A stretch of DNA of 64,000 nucleotides from Chitinophagaceae bacterium UBA4407 (lineage in GTDB: Bacteria; Bacteroidota; Bacteroidia; Chitinophagales; Chitinophagaceae). The stretch spans positions 1 to 64,000 of the forward strand of contig DGQT01000045.1 of NCBI GenBank assembly GCA_002390845.1. Reading direction: 5' to 3'. The notes under the pieces are model-generated. The model saw only the letters and a program-made list of their open reading frames with translations. It did not search any database and was not told where the DNA came from. Shown here piece after piece: positions 27,003 to 36,399 of the stretch (positions are counted from its first letter, which is position 1; each line of letters opens with the position of its first letter). Made by a program: the position numbers and the translations under genes.

Positions 27003-28820
27003 TTAACGCACTACCAGTTTCACATTCTTAATTCCGGTTTCTGTAATCATTCTTACAGAATAAATTCCTGCCGCAAATTTACTCGTGTTCAATGCAACAG
27101 AATGATCACCTTTTTGCAGGTCAGCATTTAAAGCAATGGTCATTTCACGACCATTCATGTCAAATACTTTTATCATTACATGGGCGGCTTTATCCAGTGC
27201 AAAACGAATGTTGGTCTGATTTTCAGCCGGGTTAGGATAAATTTTTAAAGAATTTATTTCAGCAACCGATACAGCAACTGCCTCATCTGCAGACGCAATA
27301 GTTTCAGGTGCCAAACTATTTGTAAAGGATACAGGATCTGAGCTGATGCCATTGGCAATTACATAAAGTGAGAATGTTTTTAATGGCAATCCTGCAGGCA
27401 GCGTAAATTGTGCTGTATCAAGCTGGCTTCCACGCCTTACACCAGTGCTGTTCCAGTTGTACGTACGTGCATATGCAACATTATTGGCTAGCTTAAGCTT
27501 TACAATTGGGTAGTTGCTAGCCATTTGCCAGTCATCGCCATAACAGGCTCCTTCTGAAATGCCGTTGAAAAGCGTACCGGTAATAGTGTACACACTGCCG
27601 TTTTTAGTAATATTATTTATAGCAGGTTTGCCTGAAGCCAGCGGGCTTCCTGTTGGTTTGTAAACATAATATTTACTTGAATCCTGGTAAGAGAATAGCA
27701 CACTGCCATCTGGCAAATCCAGCATATTGGTAACATAGCAGGGCACGTTTGCGGTTAATGCTCCTCCGGGTGAATTAAGACGGGTGTAGGTATTGGTCAG
27801 GTAATCAAATTCGTAAAAAGAGGTGGGTGATGGAAAATGGTTAGATGATGTGGGAACCGGAGAAACAGTACAAAGGATTTTTCCATTCACCATCATTGCA
27901 GCAGGTGCATCTGGTGCTCCCTGTGCGTTAGGAAAATCAGGGCCTGCAGCCCATGATCCCTGGCTTGTACTTCCCGAAGGCGTGTAGTAAGCAGTATGGC
28001 CGTTAGAGCCAATAAACCATGCACGGCCATCTGGCAGCAAAAGTGCCGCACCTGTTTCAAGGCCATAGGGGTCGTATAATGCAACCGGAACGGTAGCATC
28101 TGCAATCCATTGGTTCAATGCCGGGATATAACGTTCTGAATTGGTAGTTTGCCTGTCAACAAAAAGAATACTGTTATCAGGAAGTTTTACCCATGAAGAT
28201 TCATTGTGAATACCAAGACAATTCGGCCCGTTTGCATAAGTATTTGTAGTTGGGTTATAGATCTTTGTAGGTTTTAAAGTTCCGGTAACCATTGCCTGTA
28301 ATACTCTGCCATCAGAAAGTATTTCTGAATTTGCATCACTAAGGAAAAAGCCTGGTGCCGGTGCGGCGGTCCATACGTCTGTTAATGGGTTGTAAGTTTC
28401 GCCTGCCGATCCTCCTGTACCATATTCGCCACCTGCAACATATACCCGGCCATCTTTAAGCACCTGCGATGAAAAATAAAGGCGGGTATTAATCATTGAA
28501 GCAAGTTTTGTCCATTTACCATTTGTATAGCTGCCGCGTTTGTCTGGTGTAAGTTTATACCAGGTGTTACCAATTCCATCTGTGCCGCCTGCATTGGTCT
28601 TACACATTACCGAACCATCCGAAAGTAACAGCATAACTCCTGCGCCTGCAGCGGGGCAATTTGCAACAACGGGGCTCCACGTTCCCTGGGCATAAGTTGC
28701 CCCAAACAACAACATAAAAGCCAGGGCCATCAAACCGCGTTGATTCTGCCAAAAGGCTTTGTGGAAAATTCGAGTTGGCGTTTTAGAGCCAATACTTTGT
28801 TCTGGTAATACTTTTTTCAT
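27003..28820 (-). CDS. Kelch/galactose-oxidase-like secreted protein with T9SS type A sorting domain
   Basis: Protein of 605 residues. The signal segment is preceded by an unusually long, basic N-region (about residues 1-30) before ALAFMLLFGATYAQ. The central part has repeated kelch-like blades (LLSDGSVMCKTN, LKDGRVYVAGGEY, LSDGRVLQAMV, LPDGRAWFIGSNG, LPDGSVLFSYQD), followed by a DUF1929/glyoxal-oxidase-like beta-sandwich (about 410-500). The C-terminal ~75 residues (LKIYPNPAENQTNIRFAL ... GIYSVRMITETGIKNVKLVV) form a type A T9SS sorting domain. Whether the copper ligands of galactose oxidase are present could not be confirmed, so oxidase activity is not claimed. Confidence 0.87.
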   Translation of the reverse strand: MKKVLPEQSIGSKTPTRIFHKAFWQNQRGLMALAFMLLFGATYAQGTWSPVVANCPAAGAGVMLLLSDGSVMCKTNAGGTDGIGNTWYKLTPDKRGSYTNGKWTKLASMINTRLYFSSQVLKDGRVYVAGGEYGTGGSAGETYNPLTDVWTAAPAPGFFLSDANSEILSDGRVLQAMVTGTLKPTKIYNPTTNTYANGPNCLGIHNESSWVKLPDNSILFVDRQTTNSERYIPALNQWIADATVPVALYDPYGLETGAALLLPDGRAWFIGSNGHTAYYTPSGSTSQGSWAAGPDFPNAQGAPDAPAAMMVNGKILCTVSPVPTSSNHFPSPTSFYEFDYLTNTYTRLNSPGGALTANVPCYVTNMLDLPDGSVLFSYQDSSKYYVYKPTGSPLASGKPAINNITKNGSVYTITGTLFNGISEGACYGDDWQMASNYPIVKLKLANNVAYARTYNWNSTGVRRGSQLDTAQFTLPAGLPLKTFSLYVIANGISSDPVSFTNSLAPETIASADEAVAVSVAEINSLKIYPNPAENQTNIRFALDKAAHVMIKVFDMNGREMTIALNADLQKGDHSVALNTSKFAAGIYSVRMITETGIKNVKLVVR

Positions 28821-29141
28821 TGCTTTGTTTTTTTTGGTTATTATAATGTTTAAAAAATGCCGTGTGTAAGAAAAATATAAACTACTTATATGGTAAGTTG
28901 ATAAAAAAATTCAGGGGATATCAATTTCTGATAAAGAAAGAAATGTAGTGAAAAGAAGCATAATGACAGCTTTGGTTTTTGTAAGCTTTACAAACTGATA
29001 TTAAAACTAAATAATTTATTTAGAACTAAATGTGATTTTTTTGAGCAGGACTACCGCAATTAATTTGATGATTTATCGATTTGGCCATACGCCAATAAAA
29101 TTCATTGTCAAATGAACCAATCACCTAAACGGCAAATCAAC
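28821..29141. other. AT-rich intergenic region upstream of the kelch-type gene
   Basis: No gene or clear terminator is visible. The first ~150 bp should contain the promoter of the minus-strand kelch-type gene, but no convincing TTTG/TAnnTTTG pair could be fixed. The right part (GATGATTTATCGATTTGG, CAAATGAACCAATCACC) resembles the interior of repeat copy 6. Confidence 0.35.
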
Positions 29142-29258
29142 AGCCTTGCATTACACTCCTATACACTTTATGCATCGCTCGAATGTTGAATGCCGTTTGC
29201 TGACCGATGTTCTGAACGTACAAGTGAGTGACACAACCACAGCTTAATAGCAGCAATG
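29142..29258. repeat. Intergenic palindromic repeat, copy 9 (degenerate)
   Basis: The left arm CTTGCATTACACTCCTATAC is a diverged core. The right arm GAACGTACAAGTGAGTGACA then CAACCACAGCTTAATAG is the TGTGTCACTCAC subtype, as in copies 7 and 17. It lies between the convergent ends of the region before the MG2/plug gene stop. Confidence 0.65.
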
Positions 29259-29290
29259 CAGCTAAGCTCATAAATGCTTTTAAAACTTTG

Positions 29291-31732
29291 CTACTCTATA
29301 AGTTTCTCGATATGCGTGAGCTGGCCATTGGTACTTACACCTTCTACGATTACCCTGAAGCTGTGGGTAATATCGTTATTGTAAAAGGGGAGTTTGATGA
29401 TATGGTTTTGTAAAGTTGTTAATATCATTGGGTTCCAGTATAGGGTAGAACGCAGATCTGGTTCGTTATTTTGCTGATTAAAACTGCCATAATTCGGGGA
29501 GTAGAATTCTTTTTGTGCAGTGTACCCGATCAGTTGTTTATAAGGAAGGGCTTTACCGGGCTGCTTGTTGTTGTTACCGCCTTTCTGCGTGTAAACAGCT
29601 ATTGCGCCGTTGCTTCCTCCGCCAAACGATCCAAAAAATGGGGGCTGAAATACTTTTACGTAGGCAACATCGGTCATGTTCATATTGGTAAGCTGCGAAA
29701 TGTCTATAGGCATTTCATCTAAAAAAAATGAAGGGGTTCCACCACGCCAGGTAACTGATGCCGTGCTGCCAACAGTATTTGATGCGGTTATCTGCAGGCC
29801 TGCAACTTTGCCCTGAAGATAGGTAAGCACATTAAGCGCGGTGCGGCCAGCCGGATCGTTCAGTATATCGAACTGTGTTGAATTGCCGCCGCTGAACAAA
29901 CCTGTTGCATATTGATTGTCAAGTATCTCCAGGCGGCTTTTTGTTTTTGCTTTTACTGTTACAGCAGCCAGTGTGTTGCCTTCGAGCAATTTTGCAATGC
30001 GGGCCTGCTCTTCGGCAAAATAGCGGTTGCGGTTTTCAGTTGCAGAATCTAAAAAGTACAGCGCTCCGTTCTTATCGAAAAATATTTTGCGGCTTCCGGC
30101 AAGAATAGGGTTATTAAACGATACTTCACTTCTGTCTGCCAGGTTTTGGCTTCCGGCAATACGGTAATAGACTTTTGTAGTATCGCGCAGTATAATATTG
30201 GGTTCGCTGAAACTGCCATCGCTTCTTAAAAAAGTGGACATAGATTTACGGGTTGAATCGTTGCCGTGATCAAGTATAAGCAACACCATTGCGCCAGCCT
30301 GAAGATCCTGGGGCGATGCCCCGAAGACTTTGCCCGAAAGCGTGAAGTAAGCAGTATCGTTCGGGTATTTTATCGTGGGCATTTTGTCGTGTACAACATC
30401 TTCCCATTTTATTCTGCGCCAGCCATTGGTAAGCATAACAAGGTCTAAATGCTGTTGAATGCTATCAGTTTTATTGGAAAAATACCACGATGGATGATAT
30501 ACATTACCCTTAAGATCGCCGGTAAGTAAAAGGTGCGAAATAATATCATCGCTGCTGTCTACACCAATGCCGGCATCGGTTACTGAAACAGAAAGGTTTG
30601 ATTCAACAGAATCGGGGATGTTAATTACAAGGATATTTTTTCCGCGCTTACCCGTGCCCAGTGCTGCAAAACCTACTTCAGGTTCAAAATGGTAATCATC
30701 GTTATTGATGAATGTTATGCGTTCGGCAACTGCAATCCAGTTCGAATCAAAAAGTGTTACCTGTAAAATACCCGAGGGCAGGTCTGCAACAGGTATAGAA
30801 CCGCCCGTTACAGGTGAGGTGCTTAAATTAACCGAGGCCATATACACCAGGTGCTGCTGCATTGTAGCCACAATATGTGCCTGGTTAAAGTTGGCAGGTG
30901 CGTTTTCTGATCTTTTTATAAGAAAACCTCTTTTGCCATCTGCAACCCTTATTTCAAGTGAAACACCTTCTTTTTTAACCGCCGGCAGCGGGGTTTCATA
31001 AGATACCCCTTTTTCGTCTTTCCATTTTGCAGTAAACGTTTCATTTGCAAGGGGCTCGATATTAAAATAACCCATGCCATCGTGAATGCATTTTAAATCA
31101 GCTACCTGTTTGCCTTTTTCATTTACAATAATGCCTTTAAGATTGCAGGGTTTGCCGCTGGGGTATATTGCCTTAAAAGCAATTTTATTGCTTATGCCTG
31201 CAATACAATCGCCACCTTCCGGAAAAAATTGCACACTGGGTTTATTGGTATTTACCGCATCTTTTGTTGCCGCAGATTTTGATTGTAAAACGAGTATATC
31301 CTTATTATAAAGAAATGCGGAATCAAAATTCATCATCCATTTAGTGTAGGCTTTTGCGTGGATGCTGCCCGCCGTGTATGACCCCGGAACCTGGAAGTTG
31401 CCTTTTGCCGAAGAATGTACAATGGGCAGCGCAATATGCTTTATTAAATTGCCATCAGCATCTGCAAAATCAATATAAAAATTTGCGCTAATTAGAGAAA
31501 TATCCGTGCCAGACATCAGGTAGGCTTTATACCAAACCGTTTCGCCGGGGGCATAAGCAGGTTTATCGAATTGTATATAAATTCTTTCCTGCGGAAAGTA
31601 ATTGGCCGTTTTTTCAATACTGGTTTTTATAGCTTGCTGGTCGGGGACTTGCGCAAATATTTCTGCAGAAAAAAAGCTTATTCCAACAAAAAGAAACAAT
31701 AAAGTTTTTTTAAACAGTATAGAAGTATGCAT
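29291..31732 (-). CDS. Exported MG2-domain protein with a terminal TonB-plug-like domain
   Basis: Protein of about 813 residues. A signal peptide (LLFLFVGISFFSAEIFAQ) is followed by an alpha-2-macroglobulin-type MG2 stretch (ERIYIQFDKPAYAPGETVWY, about 35-135). Several beta-sandwich segments follow. Near the C-terminus (about 640-760) it has a carboxyl-regulatory and plug-like region (VLTYLQGKVAGLQITAS, YVKVFQPPFFGSFGGG, NGAIAVYTQKGG) without the barrel that normally follows a plug. Such proteins are common in Bacteroidota but their job is unknown. The ATG at 31732 was chosen because MHTSILFKKT starts the signal peptide; upstream in-frame codons add 32 residues of unlikely sequence. Confidence 0.82.
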   Translation of the reverse strand: MHTSILFKKTLLFLFVGISFFSAEIFAQVPDQQAIKTSIEKTANYFPQERIYIQFDKPAYAPGETVWYKAYLMSGTDISLISANFYIDFADADGNLIKHIALPIVHSSAKGNFQVPGSYTAGSIHAKAYTKWMMNFDSAFLYNKDILVLQSKSAATKDAVNTNKPSVQFFPEGGDCIAGISNKIAFKAIYPSGKPCNLKGIIVNEKGKQVADLKCIHDGMGYFNIEPLANETFTAKWKDEKGVSYETPLPAVKKEGVSLEIRVADGKRGFLIKRSENAPANFNQAHIVATMQQHLVYMASVNLSTSPVTGGSIPVADLPSGILQVTLFDSNWIAVAERITFINNDDYHFEPEVGFAALGTGKRGKNILVINIPDSVESNLSVSVTDAGIGVDSSDDIISHLLLTGDLKGNVYHPSWYFSNKTDSIQQHLDLVMLTNGWRRIKWEDVVHDKMPTIKYPNDTAYFTLSGKVFGASPQDLQAGAMVLLILDHGNDSTRKSMSTFLRSDGSFSEPNIILRDTTKVYYRIAGSQNLADRSEVSFNNPILAGSRKIFFDKNGALYFLDSATENRNRYFAEEQARIAKLLEGNTLAAVTVKAKTKSRLEILDNQYATGLFSGGNSTQFDILNDPAGRTALNVLTYLQGKVAGLQITASNTVGSTASVTWRGGTPSFFLDEMPIDISQLTNMNMTDVAYVKVFQPPFFGSFGGGSNGAIAVYTQKGGNNNKQPGKALPYKQLIGYTAQKEFYSPNYGSFNQQNNEPDLRSTLYWNPMILTTLQNHIIKLPFYNNDITHSFRVIVEGVSTNGQLTHIEKLIE

Positions 31733-31990
31733 ACGCTTTATTAAAGTGCAACTGTAATTGAACACCACAGAAAACACATTGAAAATTATTTTAAAGTAAA
31801 CTGCATTGTGCCATTTACGTTCCACCAAACATAAAGATAATTGTAAGTTCTTTTTATTTTCATTTTAGTTGAATTTATGCAAGGGCGATTTTTTAACAAT
31901 TACGTTGCATACAATTACTAAAGTTTTTTCTTTAAAAATTGTAAAAGATGGGGAGCATTTTTTGAGGCGGGCAGCAGTACAAGCATTAAG
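31733..31990. other. AT-rich gap between the MG2/plug gene and repeat copy 10
   Basis: No gene is supported here. It should contain the promoter of the minus-strand MG2/plug gene. Short open frames on both strands have no recognisable content and partly run into the repeat. Confidence 0.35.
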
Positions 31991-32355
31991 CATTCTTGCG
32001 TCGCACACTGCACCGTTCATTTCTTTACTCAACTGTTCCGATGCGATGTGGCTGCTTTTTTTTGAATCGGGTATATGCTGCATTGCAAATTATCACAGCT
32101 TTTTTTCAGCGCAGAGAACAAGAGAACGCTAAGTTTACGCAGAGATTCTCTGCGATAACTCTTTATCTTATGTTCTCTGTGTTAGAATTCTCATGCAAGT
32201 GGAAATACTCTGGCTATAATTTGGAATCCAACACATTAAATGGTTTTCATTTTCACTAAAACCAGGGTGCTTTTGTAAACCCGGTTGCGCTATGCTGAGT
32301 TATATTCTGAACGTAAAAGTGTGCGACGCAACCAACGATGATAGTAGTAATAGTG
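31991..32355. repeat. Intergenic palindromic repeat, copy 10 (enlarged interior)
   Basis: The left core TTCTTGCGTCGCACACTGCA (about 31993-32012) is inverted against GAACGTAAAAGTGTGCGACG and CAAC (about 32309-32332). The ~300-bp interior contains GCGCAGAGAACAAGAGAACG followed by CGCAGAGATTCTCTGCG, a second kind of short palindrome. The element separates the divergent MG2/plug and serine hydrolase genes. Confidence 0.7.
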
Positions 32356-32456
32356 TTTGGCAAAAAAAATGCTTTATCAAATTACAGGCAGCCATTTAAA
32401 TTTATAAACGGCATAACCACATTCTTTTTAATTTCAGCATTCAAATACTACTCTAT

Positions 32457-33332
32457 ATGAACAGGTTGATACTTTGTATTTTAACAGTTATAACGCTTAG
32501 TGCCCAGGCTCAAAAAACGGACAATAAACTGCAAAGCCAGATAGAAACATTGCTGAAAGATTTTGATGGTAACGTTGGTGTTTATGTGCACGATCTTAAA
32601 CACAATAAAATTGTGGCGATTAATGCCGACACTGTTTTCCCTACCGCGAGTATTGTAAAGATTCCGATACTCACCGGCATTATGAATAAAATTGAAAAGG
32701 GCGAACTGGAGTATCACCAGCGGCTAACTTATACCGATTCGCTTTTTTACGATGAAGGCGATGATATACTTTCTGCTTTTAAAAACGGCTCAACCATTGA
32801 ACTGAGTAAGGTAATGATGCTGATGCTTACCATCAGCGATAATTGCGCAAGCCTTTGGCTTCAGGGGCTTGCTGGCGGGGGTGTGCAAATTAATAAAGTA
32901 ATGGACAGCCTTGGCTTTCAGTCAACACGGGTAAACAGCAGAACACCCGGCAGGGAAGCAAACCGCAGCCAATATGGGTGGGGGCAAACAACGCCCCGCG
33001 AAATAGCAACCTTGATGGAACGTATTGTAAATAATGAACTGTTGAGCAAATCATCGAACGAAAAAATGCTGCGCCTGCTGGGCCGCCAGTACTGGGATGA
33101 AGAAGCGCTTTCTCAAATACCACCGGGCGTTTTTGCTGCCGATAAAAACGGTGCCGTAGATGCCAGCCGCGATGAAGTGGTTTATGTAAACAGCAAAAAC
33201 AATCCATACATCTTTAGCATATTTACTAAGAACAATAAAGACCAAAGCTGGGAATACAATAACGAAGCGTGGGTTGTTACCCGAAAACTTTCTGCACTGT
33301 TGTGGAAATATTACAATCCTAAAAGCGAATGA
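32457..33332 (+). CDS. Class-A beta-lactamase-like serine hydrolase
   Basis: Exported hydrolase of 291 residues with a signal peptide (ends AQAQ, about 19). The active-site motifs of the penicillin-recognising family are visible: SIVK (Ser65-Lys68) and SDN (127-129). The third motif is KNG (230-232) rather than the usual KTG/KSG, and the omega-loop region reads GREANRSQ, with Glu167 where class A enzymes carry their deacylating Glu. It may be a beta-lactamase, a DD-peptidase or a related esterase; the KNG variation makes high beta-lactamase activity uncertain. It converges on leuS across a tandem repeat and a large palindrome. Confidence 0.88.
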   Translation: MNRLILCILTVITLSAQAQKTDNKLQSQIETLLKDFDGNVGVYVHDLKHNKIVAINADTVFPTASIVKIPILTGIMNKIEKGELEYHQRLTYTDSLFYDEGDDILSAFKNGSTIELSKVMMLMLTISDNCASLWLQGLAGGGVQINKVMDSLGFQSTRVNSRTPGREANRSQYGWGQTTPREIATLMERIVNNELLSKSSNEKMLRLLGRQYWDEEALSQIPPGVFAADKNGAVDASRDEVVYVNSKNNPYIFSIFTKNNKDQSWEYNNEAWVVTRKLSALLWKYYNPKSE

Positions 33333-33334
33333 GT

Positions 33335-33374
33335 GGATGTGCAGATGTGCAGATGTGCGAATGTGCAGATGTGC
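33335..33374. repeat. Tandem octamer array (RRATGTGC x5)
   Basis: Five consecutive 8-bp units of the form (A/G)(A/G)ATGTGC, with GGATGACG as a diverged sixth. The array starts 2 bp after the stop codon of the serine hydrolase gene. It is not a multiple of 3, so it would shift frame if it expanded into coding sequence. Confidence 0.85.
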
Positions 33375-33388
33375 GGATGACGAATTGA

Positions 33389-33429
33389 TTTAAGAGTACG
33401 CCGCGCCGCAGGCGCGGCGTACTCTTAAA
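33389..33429. repeat. Perfect 19-bp GC-rich palindrome
   Basis: TTTAAGAGTACGCCGCGCC is perfectly inverted around a 3-nt loop (GCA). It is far more GC-rich than its surroundings. It sits between the convergent serine hydrolase and leuS genes, 4 bp from the leuS stop. Neither strand shows a good U-tract after the stem, so it is not a textbook intrinsic terminator, although it may still end both transcripts. Confidence 0.85.
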
Positions 33430-33432
33430 AAA

Positions 33433-36330
33433 TTATAAAACTACGTTGATCATTCTTCCTTTTACAAAAATCAGTTTTTTTACAGGTTTATCTTCGAGCC
33501 ATTTTTTTACAATCTCATTTTCCAGTACAATTGCTTCTACTTCTTTTTCAGTGGCAGCAAGATCAATGGTAATGGTTGTACGCAATTTACCGTTAATACT
33601 TACAGGGTATTCTTTGGCTGATTCAACCAAATATTTTTTCTCGAATGTTGGGTAAGTGGCATCGAGAATGCTGGTGGTATTACCCAATTGCAGCCACAAT
33701 TCTTCGGCAACATGCGGCGCATAAGGTGTGAGCATGATGAGCAATGGTTGCAGTACTTCGCGTTTGTTGCATTTAAGATCGCTTAATTCATTTACACAAA
33801 CCATAAAGGCGCTTACAGCAGTATTGAAACTAAAACGTTCTGTGTCTTCTTCAATTTTTTTGATGGCACGGTGCAGTACTTTTAACTCTGCATCTGTGGC
33901 TTTTTCCTCGTTCCAGATTTTGCCTTTCAGTTCATCGAAGAACATGCGCCAGAGTTTGCGCAGGAAGCGGTGAACGCCCTCAATGCCTTTGGTATCCCAG
34001 GGTTTGCTTTGTTCTACCGGGCCAAGGAACATTTCGTACATGCGGAAAGTATCGGCGCCGTAACGTTGTACCAATTCATCCGGGTTAACTGTGTTGTACT
34101 TTGACTTGGACATCTTTTCAACTTCAGCATCGCATATAAAGGTCGATTTTCCTAAATACGCGTCATCTTCAGAAAGAATACTTCCATCTTCCATAATGAA
34201 ATATTGCTTAGTTGGGCTATTTTTATTTATCCCTTTCGCAAATTCTTTAATGTCCAATTCAACCCCATCGACAATATTTACATCAACATGGGATTTATTA
34301 ATATCGAACGAGAGCTCACTTAACTTATGCAGTTTTAATATTTCAGAAACTTTGCTTTGTAGCTGATCTTCTAAATCAACCCAACCTTTCGAAATATTTA
34401 TATGAGGGATAATTGTGTTCGGTGGCCAGAGAATATTTTTATAAGAAACCCAATAAACAAACCTGCTACTCCCCTGTATCATCCCTTGGTTCACCAACTT
34501 TTTATAAGGCTCATCAAAACCAATATAACCAAGATCGAACAACACTTTTGTCCACAAACGGCTGTAGAGTAAATGGCCTACTGCATGTTCGGTGCCGCCA
34601 ATGTATAAGTCAACCTGGTTCCAGTAGTCGCTTACCTTTCTGTCGCAGAAAGTATCGTTATTGTGCGGGTCCATGTAACGCAAAAAATACCAGCTGCTGC
34701 CTGCATAGCCGGGCATGGTGTTGGTTTCTAAATGTTGTGCAGTCCAGCTTTCAATATTTGCCAGCGGGCCTTCGCCTTCGGGGCCGGGTTTATATTCATC
34801 CACTTTTGGTAATTCAAGCGGCAGTTCACTTTCATCAAGCGGGTAAGCAATTCCATTGATCCATTTTATCGGAAAAGGCTCGCCCCAATAGCGTTGCCTG
34901 CTGAATGCAGCATCACGCATTTTATAATTTATTTTGCGTTTGCCTTTGCCCCAACCTTCAAGGTCGGTTAATACAATTTCAGTTGCATCGCGCATCAGCA
35001 TGCCCGTAAGAAAATCGCTGTTCACCAGTTCGGCATCTTTTGTAGGGTTTGCTTCTTCGCCGTTGAAAAGATCGCCCAGAATATTGGTAACATAAATATT
35101 AAAATGCTTTGCAAATTTCAGGTCGCGTTCATCGCCACAGGGCACTGCCATAATAGCACCGGTACCATAACCTGCCAGTACATACTCACTGATGTAAATG
35201 GGTATTTCCCGAAAGTTCAATGGATTAATGGCATAAGCACCGGTAAAGCATCCGCTGATCTTTTTCTCTGCCATGCGTTCCCTTTCGCTGCGGCTTTTTA
35301 CATAAGTAAGATAATCTTCAACTTCCTGTTTATGTTTTTTTGTAGTGATCTTTTCTATTACTTCATGCTCCGGTGCCACCACCATAAAGTCAACACCAAA
35401 AATAGTATCGGGCCTTGTGGTATAAACCTTTAGTATTTCGTTACTGTCAAGTATGGCGAAATCAATATCTGCTCCATTGCTTTTGCCAATCCAGTTACGC
35501 TGCATTTCTTTCATGGCTTCGCTGAAGTCAACACGCTCCAAACCTTCCAGTAAGCGGTCGGCATATTCGGTAATTCTTAAATACCACTGGCGCAGTTTCT
35601 TTTTTACTACCGGGTAACCACCACGTTCGCTAACGCCATTTACTACTTCATCATTTGCAAGCACGGTGCCCAATGCTTCGCACCAGTTTACTTCGCCATA
35701 ACCACAGAATGCAAGACGGTACTGCATGAGTATTTCCTGTTGCTGTGCTTCGCTGAACGACAGCCATTCTGCTGAAGTAAAATTGGGAGTTGAGAATTGG
35801 GAATTGGGAATCGGGTGGCTCTTGTTGCCTTCGTTTTCAAATGTTTTTATAAGGATTTCAATGCTATCTGCTTTTTTGGTTTCGCGGTTGTAAAAACTTT
35901 TAAAAAGCTGCAAAAAAATCCACTGTGTCCACTTATAATATTGTGGTTCGCTGGTACGTACTTCACGGTCCCAATCGAAGCTGAAGCCAATATTGTCAAG
36001 CTGTTTGCGAAAATTATTGATATTGTCTTCAGTACTTACGGCAGGGTGAATGCCATGCTCAATGGCATACTGTTCGGCAGGCAAACCAAAGGCATCGTAA
36101 CCCATCGGGTGCAGTACATTAAAACCTTTTAGCCTTTTAAAACGTGCATAAATATCGCTGGCAATATAACCCAATGGATGGCCTACATGCAGGCCAGCCC
36201 CACTTGGGTAAGGAAACATATCCAGCACATAACACTTTGGCCTGGGGCTGTTGTTGCTTACTTTATAAGCCTCGGTCTCTTTCCATTTGTTTTGCCAGTA
36301 ACCTTCAATTTTTCTAAAATCGTATTCCAT
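33433..36330 (-). CDS. leuS: Leucyl-tRNA synthetase
   Basis: Class I aminoacyl-tRNA synthetase of 965 residues that charges tRNA-Leu. It has the HIGH motif as HVGH (48-51) within PYPSGAGLHVGHPLGY, the editing-domain motifs TTRPDTIFG and GTGAIMAVPCGDERD, and KMSKS at 739-743. A Bacteroidota-type insertion precedes KMSKS. Residues about 172-184 (HPIPNSQFSTPNF) are encoded by a short intergenic-type repeat (35781-35815, built from AATTGGGA and TTGAGAATTGGG units) that fills a variable surface loop in frame. Length is within the family range. Upstream lies repeat copy 11. Confidence 0.97.
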   Translation of the reverse strand: MEYDFRKIEGYWQNKWKETEAYKVSNNSPRPKCYVLDMFPYPSGAGLHVGHPLGYIASDIYARFKRLKGFNVLHPMGYDAFGLPAEQYAIEHGIHPAVSTEDNINNFRKQLDNIGFSFDWDREVRTSEPQYYKWTQWIFLQLFKSFYNRETKKADSIEILIKTFENEGNKSHPIPNSQFSTPNFTSAEWLSFSEAQQQEILMQYRLAFCGYGEVNWCEALGTVLANDEVVNGVSERGGYPVVKKKLRQWYLRITEYADRLLEGLERVDFSEAMKEMQRNWIGKSNGADIDFAILDSNEILKVYTTRPDTIFGVDFMVVAPEHEVIEKITTKKHKQEVEDYLTYVKSRSERERMAEKKISGCFTGAYAINPLNFREIPIYISEYVLAGYGTGAIMAVPCGDERDLKFAKHFNIYVTNILGDLFNGEEANPTKDAELVNSDFLTGMLMRDATEIVLTDLEGWGKGKRKINYKMRDAAFSRQRYWGEPFPIKWINGIAYPLDESELPLELPKVDEYKPGPEGEGPLANIESWTAQHLETNTMPGYAGSSWYFLRYMDPHNNDTFCDRKVSDYWNQVDLYIGGTEHAVGHLLYSRLWTKVLFDLGYIGFDEPYKKLVNQGMIQGSSRFVYWVSYKNILWPPNTIIPHINISKGWVDLEDQLQSKVSEILKLHKLSELSFDINKSHVDVNIVDGVELDIKEFAKGINKNSPTKQYFIMEDGSILSEDDAYLGKSTFICDAEVEKMSKSKYNTVNPDELVQRYGADTFRMYEMFLGPVEQSKPWDTKGIEGVHRFLRKLWRMFFDELKGKIWNEEKATDAELKVLHRAIKKIEEDTERFSFNTAVSAFMVCVNELSDLKCNKREVLQPLLIMLTPYAPHVAEELWLQLGNTTSILDATYPTFEKKYLVESAKEYPVSINGKLRTTITIDLAATEKEVEAIVLENEIVKKWLEDKPVKKLIFVKGRMINVVL
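35781..35815. repeat. Short GAATTGGG tandem repeat inside leuS
   Basis: Direct units AATTGGGAGTTGA, GAATTGGG, AATTGGGAATCGGG. The same type of sequence is common between genes in related bacteria (general knowledge), but here it is translated, on the opposite strand, as part of LeuRS. It is in frame and causes no stop. Confidence 0.7.
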
Positions 36331-36399
36331 AATATTTTAAATAATCACAGTAATATTTTTATACTTATTAGCCAGTCAGCGGATCATAAATTTAGCCGA

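Noticed and set aside
31869..32259. Overlapping short frames between the MG2/plug and serine hydrolase genes
   Set aside because: They cross repeat copy 10 and encode no recognisable or consistent protein.
32457..33332. Confident call as an antibiotic-resistance beta-lactamase
   Set aside because: The KNG motif and the general serine-hydrolase similarity do not allow a resistance claim from sequence alone.
33389..33429. Standard intrinsic terminator
   Set aside because: The stem is strong, but neither strand has a clear run of T after it, so it is listed as a palindrome instead.
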